DNA from: Qipengyuania aurantiaca
GTDB taxonomy: Bacteria; Pseudomonadota; Alphaproteobacteria; Sphingomonadales; Sphingomonadaceae
Length of the DNA: 64,000 nt
Direction of reading: 5' to 3'
Assembly: GCF_019711375.1 (NCBI RefSeq)
Contig: NZ_CP081295.1
Location: 1,550,001 to 1,614,000, forward strand
Under the pieces are notes generated by a model. The model had not been told where the DNA came from, searched no databases, and saw only the letters and a program-made list of their open reading frames with translations. Position numbers and translations under genes: made by a program. The number at the start of each line of letters is the position of its first letter. The first letter of the stretch is position 1. This document shows, in pieces, positions 9,546-18,820 of this stretch.

Positions 9546-10293
9546 TCAGGAAGCCGCTCCTCGTACCGCCCATTCCTCCAAAGCTCCGCGCCAGACTGGC
9601 ATTCGCGTCCCATCAATGTCCCAGCTCACGTCGGCTTTGTGGGGAAGAGAACGCCCGCTCACTCTCCAATAGTCCTCAAAGGTGCCGTACCAGGGTCGTT
9701 CTCGGAAGCCGCGACCTTCCTGCCGCGGCCTGTCCTCTGCACTGACGGATGCAATCGTTTCATCCGCTTTAAGCTTGAATAATACGGAGGCGCGGACACC
9801 AAAAGCATGCACAGATGCCCGGAGTGTATTGTCCGCTTCCTCGGCCCAACTTACTCGGTCATTTGATAACAAAGCGTCAGGCGCCCAGGGTAACTCTGCA
9901 AGATACCGCATCAGTTCCCCCTTCAGCAAAGTGGGGCTCGGCTTTGCTTGTGACAAGGTGATTCCGCCAAGACATCTTACGGAACCGTGAGGAAGTCCGT
10001 TTTGTAGTTCATCGCGAACTTGCAGGAGACCTAAAGGGCCAACGCTCGCCGTCAGAAAGCTGGCTGGTCGGTATCTATCGACTGGCGAGCTTGAAATTTC
10101 ATCCATCGACCGGCCGAACCGGTCCGCAAGATTCCACGCTCCTCAATCTTACTTGCGTCTCAGCACGAGCAACTTGCGCGCCAATACGCTCAGCAAGTCT
10201 TATCAACGTCTTTGGGCGGGTCATACCGTTTGGCGAATATTGGACATTGCTGGACTTGCCTTTGTCGAATCGCGATGCTGCCAGCATGGCCAT
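9546..10293 (-). pseudogene. DUF6544-like protein, probably frameshifted
   Basis: The long part (9546-10106) encodes 186 residues resembling the C-terminal two thirds of DUF6544 proteins: TASVGPLGLLQVRDEL, LLKGELMRYLAELPWAPDALL, and a late PWYGTFEDYW followed by VSWDID. The first methionine falls mid-domain. Upstream, in another minus frame (10099-10293), a 64-codon stretch reads LIRLAERIGAQVARAETQV then LRSVESCGPVRPV. This plausibly supplies the preceding part, which suggests a one-base shift near 10100-10110. The resemblance is judged from memory of the family, so the frameshift is likely rather than proven. The upstream limit is uncertain and slightly overlaps the next, also broken, gene. 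Confidence 0.5.
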
Positions 10294-11125
10294 AACAGAA
10301 AATATTCTCGTGACTGGGGGTAGCGGAACTGTCGGCAGGGCAGTGGTGCAAGCCTTGCGGGATACCGGCAGGGCACCAATTATCGCTAGCCGCGACGGCA
10401 GTCGTGTTGATGAAGTTCAATTCAATTTTCTCGACAGAGCAAGTTGGGATTTGGCCTTGTCCGGAGTGACGCGGCTATTCCTCCTGCGCCCTCCGCAGAT
10501 CACTGACATTGATAACACGCTGGGGCCGTTCGTCCGTATTGCAAGGTCCATGGGCGTCGAACACATTGTCTTCTTGTCTGTCGCTGGTGCGGAAGATTTT
10601 CCGCTTCTGCCGCATGCGAAGGTCGAACGCTATCTCGCCGAAACATCGGGCTGGACAATTTTGCGCCCCGGATTCTTCGCTCAGAACATGGAGACCGCTT
10701 ACACCGAGGATATTCGGTTCGACAACTGAATTTATGTGCCAGCGGGCAAGGGCAGGCTGGCTTTTGTCGACGCCCGCGATATCGGACAAGCAGCAGCCGG
10801 TTGTCTGTTACGACCCGATCTGCATTACGGTACTGCGTATGAGTTGACAGGTCCCGTAGCAGTGACGTTTACGGAAGTGGCTGACTACCTTTCCTTTCTG
10901 CTTGACCGTGAGAATTCTTACGAGCCAGCCTCGATTATCGGTTACTTGGCGCACCTTCGCTCGCAAGGTGAGCCCTGGAGCAAGGCGGTAGTCCAGACTG
11001 CGCTTCATGTAGGCCTTCGTTTTGATAAGGCTGCAGATATTGCGTCCGATCTTGCTCGACTGATAGCCAATAAACCAAGGAGTATCTTCGACTATCTTGA
11101 TGATCGGCGGGCGACATGGCGGTGA
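10286..11125 (+). pseudogene. NmrA-like NAD(P)-binding protein split by an in-frame TGA
   Basis: The first half (10286-10729) encodes a Rossmann-fold protein: MAITENILVTGGSGTVGRAV with the GxxGxxG nucleotide motif, then HIVFLSVAGAED and a WTILRPGFFAQNM segment typical of NmrA/SDR-a5 proteins. A TGA at 10727-10729 interrupts it after EDIRFDN. The same frame continues directly with IYVPAGKGRLAFVDARDIG and the rest of the fold to 11125. Homologs read through this junction without a break, so a single nonsense change explains the sequence. There is no good ribosome site before the second half. The intact protein would have about 279 residues. Confidence 0.75.
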
Positions 11126-11185
11126 CGCCATCGATTGTTCTATAGGAACGCTGGCTAGGCTCGCGTTTAGAGAAAGAGACGACGC

Positions 11186-11539
11186 ATGAGATACGCAGTA
11201 TGTGTTATTCTGGTTTCGCTGATGTTGGCAGGCTGCCAATCGAGCGAGAGCGTGAGGCTTGCGAACGACCAAAACAAGGCACCTGACTTTGTCGTGGCGG
11301 TCTGCGGAGAATGCCACGCTGTAACCGCGAACGCCGTTTCGCTACGATCCGACGCACCCGGATTTGCCGACATCGCGAACAGCCCCGGCCTTACGCGCGA
11401 ATCCCTCGAGACCTTCTTGTCAGATGCGCACAATTACCCGATGCAGATGGATGTTGATCTCGATGAAGGGGACATAAAGGTCATCGCCGATCATATCATG
11501 ACCCTGCAATCGAAAGATTATATCCGACCACCATCCTGA
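11186..11539 (+). CDS. monohaem cytochrome c lipoprotein
   Basis: This 117-residue protein has a lipoprotein signal peptide ending in LMLAGC17 and one haem c motif, C40-G-E-C43-H44. The DAPGFADIANSPGLTRESLETFL segment is typical of small class I-like cytochromes c, and a Met ligand may lie in YPMQM. It is probably lipid-anchored facing the periplasm and could carry electrons to the nearby cbb3 oxidase, but that link rests only on proximity. It stands alone after the broken NmrA-like gene, behind an AGAAAGAGA ribosome site. Confidence 0.85.
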   Translation: MRYAVCVILVSLMLAGCQSSESVRLANDQNKAPDFVVAVCGECHAVTANAVSLRSDAPGFADIANSPGLTRESLETFLSDAHNYPMQMDVDLDEGDIKVIADHIMTLQSKDYIRPPS

Positions 11540-12072
11540 AAAACGCCGAGTTCCCGCCCGCTTCGTTTCTAGAGATCGACGATCCCGAGCCAACTCTATA
11601 TCAGCTTTTCAGGCAGGGTGGAGAATACTCGCTTTGTCCGAAATTGGGTAGCGAAGCGGACATTGCTTAGGCTTGATTCTCGAAGCCGGAGAATCAGTTT
11701 TGAGTCCTGAAAAAGGCATCAAACCAGTACATTAGTCGGGATTTGCGGGCCTTTTGAGGGCTTCTTGAACAACCGAATTTTCTAAGTGTCTGACAACCAA
11801 TTGGAAAATGGCTCCGATGTGATGCCTCTTCTGGGCACCACTTTTCGTGAAGCGCGGAAAACCGCCATTTTGTGGCCACCCCACTCCTGACTGCTGAGAA
11901 CTTGCGAAAGGGGCTCGCATAGCTCGGTCCGCCTCGCATCCTCATTCTGGTCGTTCGGGCTGTCGCCCACGTGGCTGAAAGCGAACCGGCGGCAATTCCT
12001 GCCTCGCTACTCGACGATCAACGACACTCCGCGGGGAAAGGCTGCTTCAATCCTCGTCAGACTGCCGCTTTG
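11540..12072. other. gene-poor stretch with possible gene remnant
   Basis: About 530 bases with no convincing intact gene. A minus-strand open stretch at 11782-11970 (60-odd codons, beginning with GTG) has a protein-like composition but no recognisable family, and may be a remnant. Base composition is less GC-rich than the flanks. A hairpin at 11674-11696 is listed separately. This stretch separates the plus-strand respiratory block from the minus-strand TPR/TonB block. Confidence 0.5.
11674..11701 (+). terminator. candidate hairpin terminator
   Basis: The arms TGATTCTC and GAGAATCA form an 8-bp stem around a 7-base loop (GAAGCCG), followed by GTTTTG. It lies about 135 bases after the haem c lipoprotein. 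The short U tract makes it a modest candidate. Confidence 0.4.
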
Positions 12073-14040
12073 TCAAAGCAGTTTCGGATTAAGCGCCTGT
12101 TTCAACGGATCGAGCCATGGCTCGAAAGGCTTCCACGCATTCTGGCCCTTGCGGTTGATTGGGCGACGGACTTGTTCGCTGCTGGCCGTGCGGACCGCGC
12201 GTGTCGTCTTATGGAAGTCGAGGCATGCTTCCTCGAAAGGCAGCCCGCAATAATCGAGCATCCGGCGCGTCTGGCCCTCCAGGTCGTCGAGCACATACTC
12301 GTGGTTCACGCGCAGCACCCTGCCGGGCAATACGCGGTCCCAATGATCCATCAGCGTCACGTAGTCGGAATAATAGCGACCAACTTCGGTGAGGCCGTAG
12401 GTGAATTCCTGCCCTTCGGCGAAGAGCTGTTTGAAGCCGGAAAAGCAGCAATCCATCGGCGCACGGCGTGCATCGATAATCTTCGCGTTGGGCAGGATGA
12501 GGTGGATGAGGCCGATATGCCGGAAATTGTTTGGCATCTTGTCGATGAAGAAGGGCGCGCCCTGGCGGTGGACGCGCGTATCCTCAATGAATTTCTTCCC
12601 GAATGCCGCGAGCTGCTCGCGGGTGAGGTCGTGCAGCACTTGCGGATAGCGCGACTGGCCCGCCTTGCGGCCCCGCAGCCGGTGGGCGAGCGCGAGGATA
12701 TTGGGCAACTCGAGCGTCCCGTCGACCTGGCTGTGGCTGGCAAGAATTTGCTCGAGCAGGGTCGAGCCGGCGCGTGGCAGGCCGATGATGAAGATCGGGT
12801 CGGGAGCGGAATGGCCGGCTCCGGCATGCGCATCGAACAGCGCGGGCGTGCAGACCTCGGCCTGCTTCGCCAGCTCCTCGCTCATGGCATCGGCGCTGTA
12901 GCGGGTCTGCGCGCGCTTCAGCGCGTTGCCTTCCTCGTAGAAGCGGAAGGATTGCTCGTAATCGCCGCGGTCCTCGTAAGCCTTGCCGAGCGCGAAGGAG
13001 AGGTGGACGCGGTCCATGAAGGCGAGGTCGGCGCGGGCGGCCTGCTCGCGCATGGCGGCAATTTCCTCGTCGGGAAATTCATAGGTCTTGAGGTTGGCGA
13101 GCGCGTAATAGGCATCGCCATGGTCGGGCCTGGCGGCAAAGGCTGCGCGGTAGCTGGCGACGGCGTCCTGTTGCCTGCCCGTGGTCTTGAGCGCGTGGCC
13201 CCGACTGGTCAGCGTGGCAGGGTCCTGCGGCAGTTTTTCAAGCACTGCATCGAAGAGTTCGAAGGCCCGGTCATAGTCGCCCGTCTGCATGCTCTCGATG
13301 GCGAGATGCGACTGGAACAGCGGGTTCTGCGGGTCGCGCTCGAGCAGTTCCTCTGCCTCCTCGCGCGAGCGTTCGAACTTCTGCCTCCGGCGCAGCGCAT
13401 CGATGTAGTCGAGGCGAACCTGCACATTGTCGGGTTCGAAGGCCTTGGCGCTGTCGAGGAGGAACTCGGCATCGTCGAGAATACCCAGCTTGATGCCGAT
13501 TTGGGCGAGCAGCCGCATGCCTTCGACGCTCTTGGGATGGCTGCGCAAGTAGTGGCGGCAAATCTCCTCTGCGCGGAGCAACCTGCCTTCGTGCAGGTGG
13601 TGGGTGACCGCGACCAGTTCGCGCGGGAGGGCTGCGATGCGCTCTGCCTGCGCCTGTGCCGAGCGGGCTTCCGCCATGCGGTCCGCCTGCGAGAGCAATT
13701 CGGCAAGCGCCCGCCAGCTTGCGTCGAGAGCGGGATTGAAGCGGGTGGCGCGGGTGTAGGCTGCAATGGCCTCGTTCGCCTCGCCCCGGTCGCGTGCAAG
13801 GTGCCCCGCCTCCTGCCACGCGCGGCCATATTCGGGCATGGCGGCATGCAGCTTGGCCAGTGCATTCTCGGCGTCGGTGAAATCCTTGGAGAAGCGGGCG
13901 GCTACAGCGAGCATGTACAATGCCTCGGCATCCTCGCCATCGAGCGCCAGCAGTTCCTCTGCAAGGGCCCGGCCGCGCGCGAAATCGCCCGCCTGGAGCG
14001 CTGTCTGCGCTGCTTTCAATGTGTCTTCACGCACTGCCAT
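12073..14040 (-). CDS. TPR-repeat sulfotransferase family protein
   Basis: This 655-residue protein has TPR repeats over about residues 1-370 (regular helical pairs such as DTLKAAQTALQAGDFARGRAL) and a C-terminal sulfotransferase domain opening with DPIFIIGLPRAGSTLLEQIL. The GLPRAGSTLLEQIL loop is the 5'-phosphosulfate (PAPS) binding loop of the Sulfotransfer_3 group. The acceptor cannot be told. I chose the ATG at 14040 rather than an upstream TTG at 14061, because the latter lies at the terminator hairpin. It follows the TonB-dependent receptor on the same strand, a pairing common in Sphingomonadales. Confidence 0.85.
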   Translation of the reverse strand: MAVREDTLKAAQTALQAGDFARGRALAEELLALDGEDAEALYMLAVAARFSKDFTDAENALAKLHAAMPEYGRAWQEAGHLARDRGEANEAIAAYTRATRFNPALDASWRALAELLSQADRMAEARSAQAQAERIAALPRELVAVTHHLHEGRLLRAEEICRHYLRSHPKSVEGMRLLAQIGIKLGILDDAEFLLDSAKAFEPDNVQVRLDYIDALRRRQKFERSREEAEELLERDPQNPLFQSHLAIESMQTGDYDRAFELFDAVLEKLPQDPATLTSRGHALKTTGRQQDAVASYRAAFAARPDHGDAYYALANLKTYEFPDEEIAAMREQAARADLAFMDRVHLSFALGKAYEDRGDYEQSFRFYEEGNALKRAQTRYSADAMSEELAKQAEVCTPALFDAHAGAGHSAPDPIFIIGLPRAGSTLLEQILASHSQVDGTLELPNILALAHRLRGRKAGQSRYPQVLHDLTREQLAAFGKKFIEDTRVHRQGAPFFIDKMPNNFRHIGLIHLILPNAKIIDARRAPMDCCFSGFKQLFAEGQEFTYGLTEVGRYYSDYVTLMDHWDRVLPGRVLRVNHEYVLDDLEGQTRRMLDYCGLPFEEACLDFHKTTRAVRTASSEQVRRPINRKGQNAWKPFEPWLDPLKQALNPKLL

Positions 14041-14059
14041 GACCCGCGCCCTAACAAGC

Positions 14060-14100
14060 AAAAGCGGCGGAAGCGATATCGAACCGCTCCCGCCGCCTTT
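14060..14100 (-). terminator. Rho-independent terminator after TonB receptor
   Basis: On the minus strand a 12-bp GC-rich stem (GCGGCGGGAGCG paired with CGCTTCCGCCGC, one G-T pair) encloses a 9-base loop and is followed by TTTTG. It lies between the receptor stop and the TPR-sulfotransferase start, so readthrough or a separate promoter is needed for the latter. Confidence 0.7.
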
Positions 14101-14120
14101 CGTTCACGCGAAACGCGCTA

Positions 14121-16772
14121 TCAGTAGTCGAAACCGACGCGCAGGCCGACCGTCAGCGGACGGTTGGTTGCGATGCGCTTGCGGTCGTTGACGAAGTTAC
14201 CCGAAATCTGCGCACGTTCGTCGAAGATGTTGTCGCCGAACAATTCGAAGCTCCATTGGTTCGACGTGACACCTGCCGACAGGTCGAAGATGGTGTAGCT
14301 GTCGAGTTCGAGCTTGTTGATTTCGATCACGTCGGTGAACTTCGATGCCGAATGGTTCATCTGCGGCTGGATGAAAGCATCCCAGTCACCCGAGAGCGCC
14401 CATTCGTAGCGTGCACGAAGGTTGCCCTGGAACGAGGGTGCAAAGGCGAGTTCGCCGCCCTCAACCACGTCGTCCGTCGGAATGAGGACTTCGGTGATTT
14501 CCGTGTCGAGGATGGAGAATGCCCCCGAAACCGTCAGGCCCGGCACCGCGTAGGGTGCGACAGTGAAGTCTGCTTCAAGCCCCATGATTTCTGCATCGGC
14601 CGCGTTGGCAGAGAAGAAAAGGTTGGTAATCGAGGGGTCGAAAATCGTAGTCTGCAGACGCGAGATATCGACGTAGAAGGCGCTGCCGTTGAAGCGGACC
14701 TGGCCGTCGGCAAGCTCGGTTTTCCAGCCAAGCTCGTAGTTCTTCACTTCGTCGGTTTCGAGCTCGAAGGGAACCACGAAGCCTTCGCCATTGGTGGCGC
14801 CGCCCGGACGGTTGAGCAGGCCCGGACGGAAGCCTTCCGAGTAGGTGCCGTAGAACATCAGGTCGGGCGTCGGGGTCACGGTCAGCGTGCCCTTGTAGAT
14901 GACACCCTTGGCCTTGGCTTCATCCGGAGCGCGAACAGCGTTGTAGACGAGGCGTGCCTGCGACTGGCTGAGGCCTGCATCGCGGATGTCGCGGAAGGTG
15001 TCTTCGCGCGTGAACGTCTGGCGCAGCGCCGGGTCGCAGCTACCGATGAAGGTGTAGCGCCCGTCACCATCGTAGAGGTCGGAGATATTGGTCCCGAAGG
15101 CGTTCTGGTCCTCTGCGCTGAAGCTGTTGCAGAAGCTGGAGTTCGCGCTGCCCTCGAAATCGACCCGCACATTGTAATAGCGGATGCCGCCGGTGAAGGT
15201 CAGCAGGTCCGGCACGATGTCGACGCTGGTTTCGCCGAAGATGCCGAACTGCTTGTCGGTGCGGCGGATGTCGTTGCGGAAGATGGTTTCAGGCGCGAAC
15301 GGACCCGGGTCGGTGTTGAAGCCGGGGAAGGGGAAGTTCGGCTTGAACTCGCCGAAGGGGTCCGCGAGCGTGTTCGACGGGTAATTGAAGTTGTTGCGTT
15401 CTTCCAGTTCGAGGTCGGAGAAGAACACGCCGCCCGTCGTGCGGATCCAGTGGTCCGCATCGGTGCTGAAGCGGAATTCGTTGGTGAACACCTTGGTGTT
15501 GCTGAGCGAATCCACATTGAGGATGGGCGAGTAGCAGGTGCCGCTCGGGTCGGCGCTGCCCGGATAGGTCGCGCTGCCGTCACAGATGTAATAGGGCAGG
15601 TACTGGCCGACGAAGAGGTAGTCGGTGTAATCGACGACCTGCTCGGTCGTACGGTCGGTATAGGCACCGGTGTAGACGATATCGAGCGCGGCAAGGCGGC
15701 CCTCGATGGTCCAGCTGGTGTTGGAGAATTCATCCTCGAGAGTGTCGTCCACGAAGCGTTCGATTTCGAGGTCGTCGAGCCCGTCGAGGGCCGGGTCGGC
15801 GAAAAACACGCCGTCGCTGTCGACCTGTTGGCGCGTGTGCGCGGCGGTCACGGTCCAGTCGGGCGTGATTTCCCACAGCGCGGTGGCGCGGCCCCCGATG
15901 TACTGCGTGTCGTTGAAGTCGTCTTCGACGATGTCGGCGTTGTCCGCCTCGATGAAAGTGACATCCGACAGGTCGGCACCGGCCTGGAACCCTGCGCGAA
16001 GGGCATTCACGGGCACGCCGTTTTCGCGCACCGTGCCTTCGGGGCGGAAGCGTGCGCTTTCGCTGAGGTCACGCGTGCCGAGGACATTGTCGATATAGCC
16101 GCCCTGATGGTCGTAATAAGCGACCGCGCGAAGCGCGATGGTCTCGGCCACGGGCAGGTTGACCATGACCTCGCCCTTGTAGCTGGCTTCGCCGCCCTTG
16201 GTGAAGGAGAGGCCGGCATCGGCGCTCATGTCGAAGCCCGAGAGCGAGGGCTTGGCCGTGATGAGGCGGACGACGCCTGCCTGCGAACTGGCGCCAAACA
16301 GCGTTCCCTGCGGACCCGAGAGGACCTCGATACGCTCCATGTCGGCGGCATAGACGTCGAGGTTGCGGCCCGGCTGCGCAAGCGGCTGTTCGTCGAGGTA
16401 AAGCGCGACGTTGGGCGCAAGGCCGGCGACACCGGCGGTCGTCAGGTTCGGCGTCGTCGAGGCGAGGCCGCGGATGTAGATGGTGCTCTGACCCGGACCG
16501 CTGCCGCCTGCAGTGACGGTGGGAAGCTGCTCGAGGTAATCCTCGAAAGTGTCGATCGCGAGTTCGTCGAGCTGTTCGGCGCCGATTGCTGCAACCGAGA
16601 CAGGAACATCCTGCAAATCTTCGCTGCGCTTCTGCGCGGTGACGACGATGGTCTGCACCCCGCCCTTGCGCTCCTGCGCTTCGGGCTGCTGCTCGGCTTC
16701 CTGCGCGACGGTCGGCGATGCGATGGCAATGGCGAGCGCGCTGACGGACGCGCCGCTGACGAAAGTCTTCAT
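14121..16772 (-). CDS. TonB-dependent outer membrane receptor
   Basis: This 883-residue outer-membrane active transporter takes up its ligand using TonB energy. It has a signal peptide ending near TVAQ, a TonB box-like TIVVTAQKR, a plug domain (about residues 45-165, with IYIRGL and LSGPQGTLFGASSQAGVVRL) and a large beta-barrel ending in an aromatic C-terminus (GLRVGFDY). The family is certain; the substrate is not. The neighbours are a TPR-sulfotransferase downstream and a BCCT transporter upstream on the same strand, which does not define a substrate. No FecR or anti-sigma signalling extension is visible. Confidence 0.93.
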   Translation of the reverse strand: MKTFVSGASVSALAIAIASPTVAQEAEQQPEAQERKGGVQTIVVTAQKRSEDLQDVPVSVAAIGAEQLDELAIDTFEDYLEQLPTVTAGGSGPGQSTIYIRGLASTTPNLTTAGVAGLAPNVALYLDEQPLAQPGRNLDVYAADMERIEVLSGPQGTLFGASSQAGVVRLITAKPSLSGFDMSADAGLSFTKGGEASYKGEVMVNLPVAETIALRAVAYYDHQGGYIDNVLGTRDLSESARFRPEGTVRENGVPVNALRAGFQAGADLSDVTFIEADNADIVEDDFNDTQYIGGRATALWEITPDWTVTAAHTRQQVDSDGVFFADPALDGLDDLEIERFVDDTLEDEFSNTSWTIEGRLAALDIVYTGAYTDRTTEQVVDYTDYLFVGQYLPYYICDGSATYPGSADPSGTCYSPILNVDSLSNTKVFTNEFRFSTDADHWIRTTGGVFFSDLELEERNNFNYPSNTLADPFGEFKPNFPFPGFNTDPGPFAPETIFRNDIRRTDKQFGIFGETSVDIVPDLLTFTGGIRYYNVRVDFEGSANSSFCNSFSAEDQNAFGTNISDLYDGDGRYTFIGSCDPALRQTFTREDTFRDIRDAGLSQSQARLVYNAVRAPDEAKAKGVIYKGTLTVTPTPDLMFYGTYSEGFRPGLLNRPGGATNGEGFVVPFELETDEVKNYELGWKTELADGQVRFNGSAFYVDISRLQTTIFDPSITNLFFSANAADAEIMGLEADFTVAPYAVPGLTVSGAFSILDTEITEVLIPTDDVVEGGELAFAPSFQGNLRARYEWALSGDWDAFIQPQMNHSASKFTDVIEINKLELDSYTIFDLSAGVTSNQWSFELFGDNIFDERAQISGNFVNDRKRIATNRPLTVGLRVGFDY

Positions 16773-17137
16773 GACTGGAATTTCCCCCTGAGGAATCGAA
16801 AATTGGCAGACCTGCCGGACGGCAAGGCCAGTATTCGCGAGGAGATTGGTCTCACAATCCCGCTCGACGAAATCAATAAGGGGAGCATGCCGTGTCGGCC
16901 ACAGCCCGGGCGATAATTTTCATAATGAATTGGAGTCTGTTGCGAAGCGACAACAGAATGCACGAGAGCAAAGTATATTTAAAATTGCTCCAAAGATAGT
17001 TCATTTATTCAGAAATTTTCTCTCATCGAGGCAATTTTTGACTCCTTAAGAGAGTAGAACAACTCATAGTAATTGCAAATAGAAATCGTTCTATTCGTCC
17101 AAAACGTGGATTTTTGCTGCAACCTATTGGGCGGCCT
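16773..17137 (-). promoter_or_regulatory. AT-rich leader of the TonB receptor with two inverted repeats
   Basis: These 365 bases between the BCCT gene and the receptor are clearly AT-rich around 16920-17110. Two inverted repeats are visible. One is TCTGTTG/CAACAGA with an 8-base loop (16936-16957), which can extend inward to a longer hairpin. The other is GAGCAA/TTGCTC with a 13-base AT-rich spacer (16966-16990). They lie about 165-220 bases upstream of the receptor start and could be operator or leader structures. I see no gene here. Confidence 0.4.
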
Positions 17138-18820
17138 TTATTTCGCTCCCGCCCAATCTGCGCACCCCTCGGCAGTAGTCGGCACGCCGTGACGCTTGCG
17201 CCTGAGGTCGAAGACAACTGCTTTCACGATTGCGATGGCCATCAACGCCACCACGAAGGAGAAGGGCAGCGCGCCGATTATCATCGTGATGCGGATGGCG
17301 TCGATGCCGCCGAGGATGAGCATCGAGCCCACCACGAAGGCCAGCGCAGCGCCCCAGAACAGGATATGATTACGCCGCTGCCCCTCGGTCTCGCCCGCGC
17401 CGTTGATGGTGTTGACGATGAGGATGGCGCTGTCAGCCGAAGTCACGAGGTAGGTCATCAGCAAGATGACCACGAGGCCGAAAACGACATTCGCAACCCC
17501 TTCGGACAGGAGGACCGACAGGGTGGCGAACAGCTGGTCTGAAATCCCGGCTTCAACAATAGAGCCGCCCGCAGCGCCGCTGAGTTCGAGGTCGATGGCG
17601 GTCCCGCCAACCAGCGCCATCCACACGAAACACATCAGCGATGGCACGAGGATGACCCCAAGCACATATTCGCGAACGGTCCGCCCGCGGCTTATGCGGG
17701 CGATGAACATGCCGACGAAGGGTGCAAAGGCTATCCACCAGGCCCAGTAGAAGACCGACCAGTCGAGCTGCCACTGGACAAGCGCGTCCCCCGTTTCGCT
17801 GCCACCGGAGAACATCGTAAGCGAATTCGGCACGATGGTGCGCAGGTAGTCCCACAGGCCTGTCGCGAGAAGTTCGAGGCCCAGCAGTCCCGAACCGGCA
17901 ATCGCAAACAGCGCCAGCAGGGCGAACGAGAGGCCCATGTTGAGGTTCGACAGCCACTTGATACCGCGCCCCACGCCGGACAGCGCGCTGATGGTCGATG
18001 CTCCGACCAGCACCAGCAGCGCCACGATGACGGCAGCGGCCGAGGAAGAGCCATCGGCATCCAAGAGCCAGTTACCCAGGCCCAGCCTTGCAAGCCCGGC
18101 CACGAATTGCTCGACCCCCAGACCCATTGTCACGGCAACCCCGAGGATAGTTGCGACGACCGCGACGACATCGATGAGATGCCCCCAGATGCCGGACATG
18201 CGGAGGCCGAAGAGCGGCGCAAGCGCAGACCGGATGGTGAGTGGAAGATTCCGACGATATGCGACGTAGCCGATGGCCAGGCCCACCAACGCGTAACTGG
18301 CCCACGCAGCAAATCCCCAATGGAGGAAGGTGTAGATATAGGCCGGTCGCACAGCTTGCGCGGACAAAGGTTCGACGGTGCCTCGAATGATGTCCGGATT
18401 ATTACCAAAATGGGCCATCGGCTCGCCAACCGAATAGGTCAGCATACCGATACCGATGCCCGCCCCGAACAGCATCGCGAACCACGAAAATCGACCAAAT
18501 TCGGGCTTTTCATCCTGCTGCCCTATGCGCAGGCTCCCGGCGATCGGCCACAAGGCAAGAAGGAAGCAAACCGCCATCAGCGCAGCGACCAGGTAGACGT
18601 ACCAGCCCGCAAAGCTCGAAATGATGGTGGAATTCGCCGCAGAAAGTGTCTCGCTCGCGCTCACTGGGAAAAATATCGCCCACATGATGATGAGCGAGAC
18701 AATCACTTTCGAAGGGATTGTGACCGCCCGGCTAAACCCATCGTAGAACCCCCTATCGTGTGTATTGATCGGCAATTCCACCAATGGCGGAGACACACTT
18801 GCGTCATCATGGGAACTCAT
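17138..18820 (-). CDS. BCCT family transporter
   Basis: This is a 560-residue betaine/carnitine/choline transporter with twelve predicted helices, probably sodium- or proton-coupled import of a trimethylammonium or related zwitterionic solute. Family signatures include PEFGRFSWFAMLFGAGIGIG followed by MLTYSVGEP, the conserved LHWGFAAWASYALVGLAIGY, and WWIAFAPFVGMFIARISRGR. The last is the hallmark helix 8 region. The cytosolic tails are short, so a large osmosensing C-terminus as in BetP is absent. It shares strand with the TonB receptor but is separated from it by 365 bases. Confidence 0.93.
   Translation of the reverse strand: MSSHDDASVSPPLVELPINTHDRGFYDGFSRAVTIPSKVIVSLIIMWAIFFPVSASETLSAANSTIISSFAGWYVYLVAALMAVCFLLALWPIAGSLRIGQQDEKPEFGRFSWFAMLFGAGIGIGMLTYSVGEPMAHFGNNPDIIRGTVEPLSAQAVRPAYIYTFLHWGFAAWASYALVGLAIGYVAYRRNLPLTIRSALAPLFGLRMSGIWGHLIDVVAVVATILGVAVTMGLGVEQFVAGLARLGLGNWLLDADGSSSAAAVIVALLVLVGASTISALSGVGRGIKWLSNLNMGLSFALLALFAIAGSGLLGLELLATGLWDYLRTIVPNSLTMFSGGSETGDALVQWQLDWSVFYWAWWIAFAPFVGMFIARISRGRTVREYVLGVILVPSLMCFVWMALVGGTAIDLELSGAAGGSIVEAGISDQLFATLSVLLSEGVANVVFGLVVILLMTYLVTSADSAILIVNTINGAGETEGQRRNHILFWGAALAFVVGSMLILGGIDAIRITMIIGALPFSFVVALMAIAIVKAVVFDLRRKRHGVPTTAEGCADWAGAK

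Noticed and set aside
10727..10729. TGA as a selenocysteine codon or programmed readthrough
   Set aside because: No SECIS-like element or selenoprotein family is evident, and relatives of NmrA need no selenocysteine. A nonsense mutation is simpler.
11782..11970. 63-codon minus open frame beginning with GTG
   Set aside because: Protein-like but short, with no family or ribosome site; noted only as a possible remnant.
14256..16916. 886-codon open frame on the plus strand opposite the TonB receptor
   Set aside because: High GC leaves the antisense frame open; no domain or ribosome site, and the minus strand carries all TonB receptor motifs.
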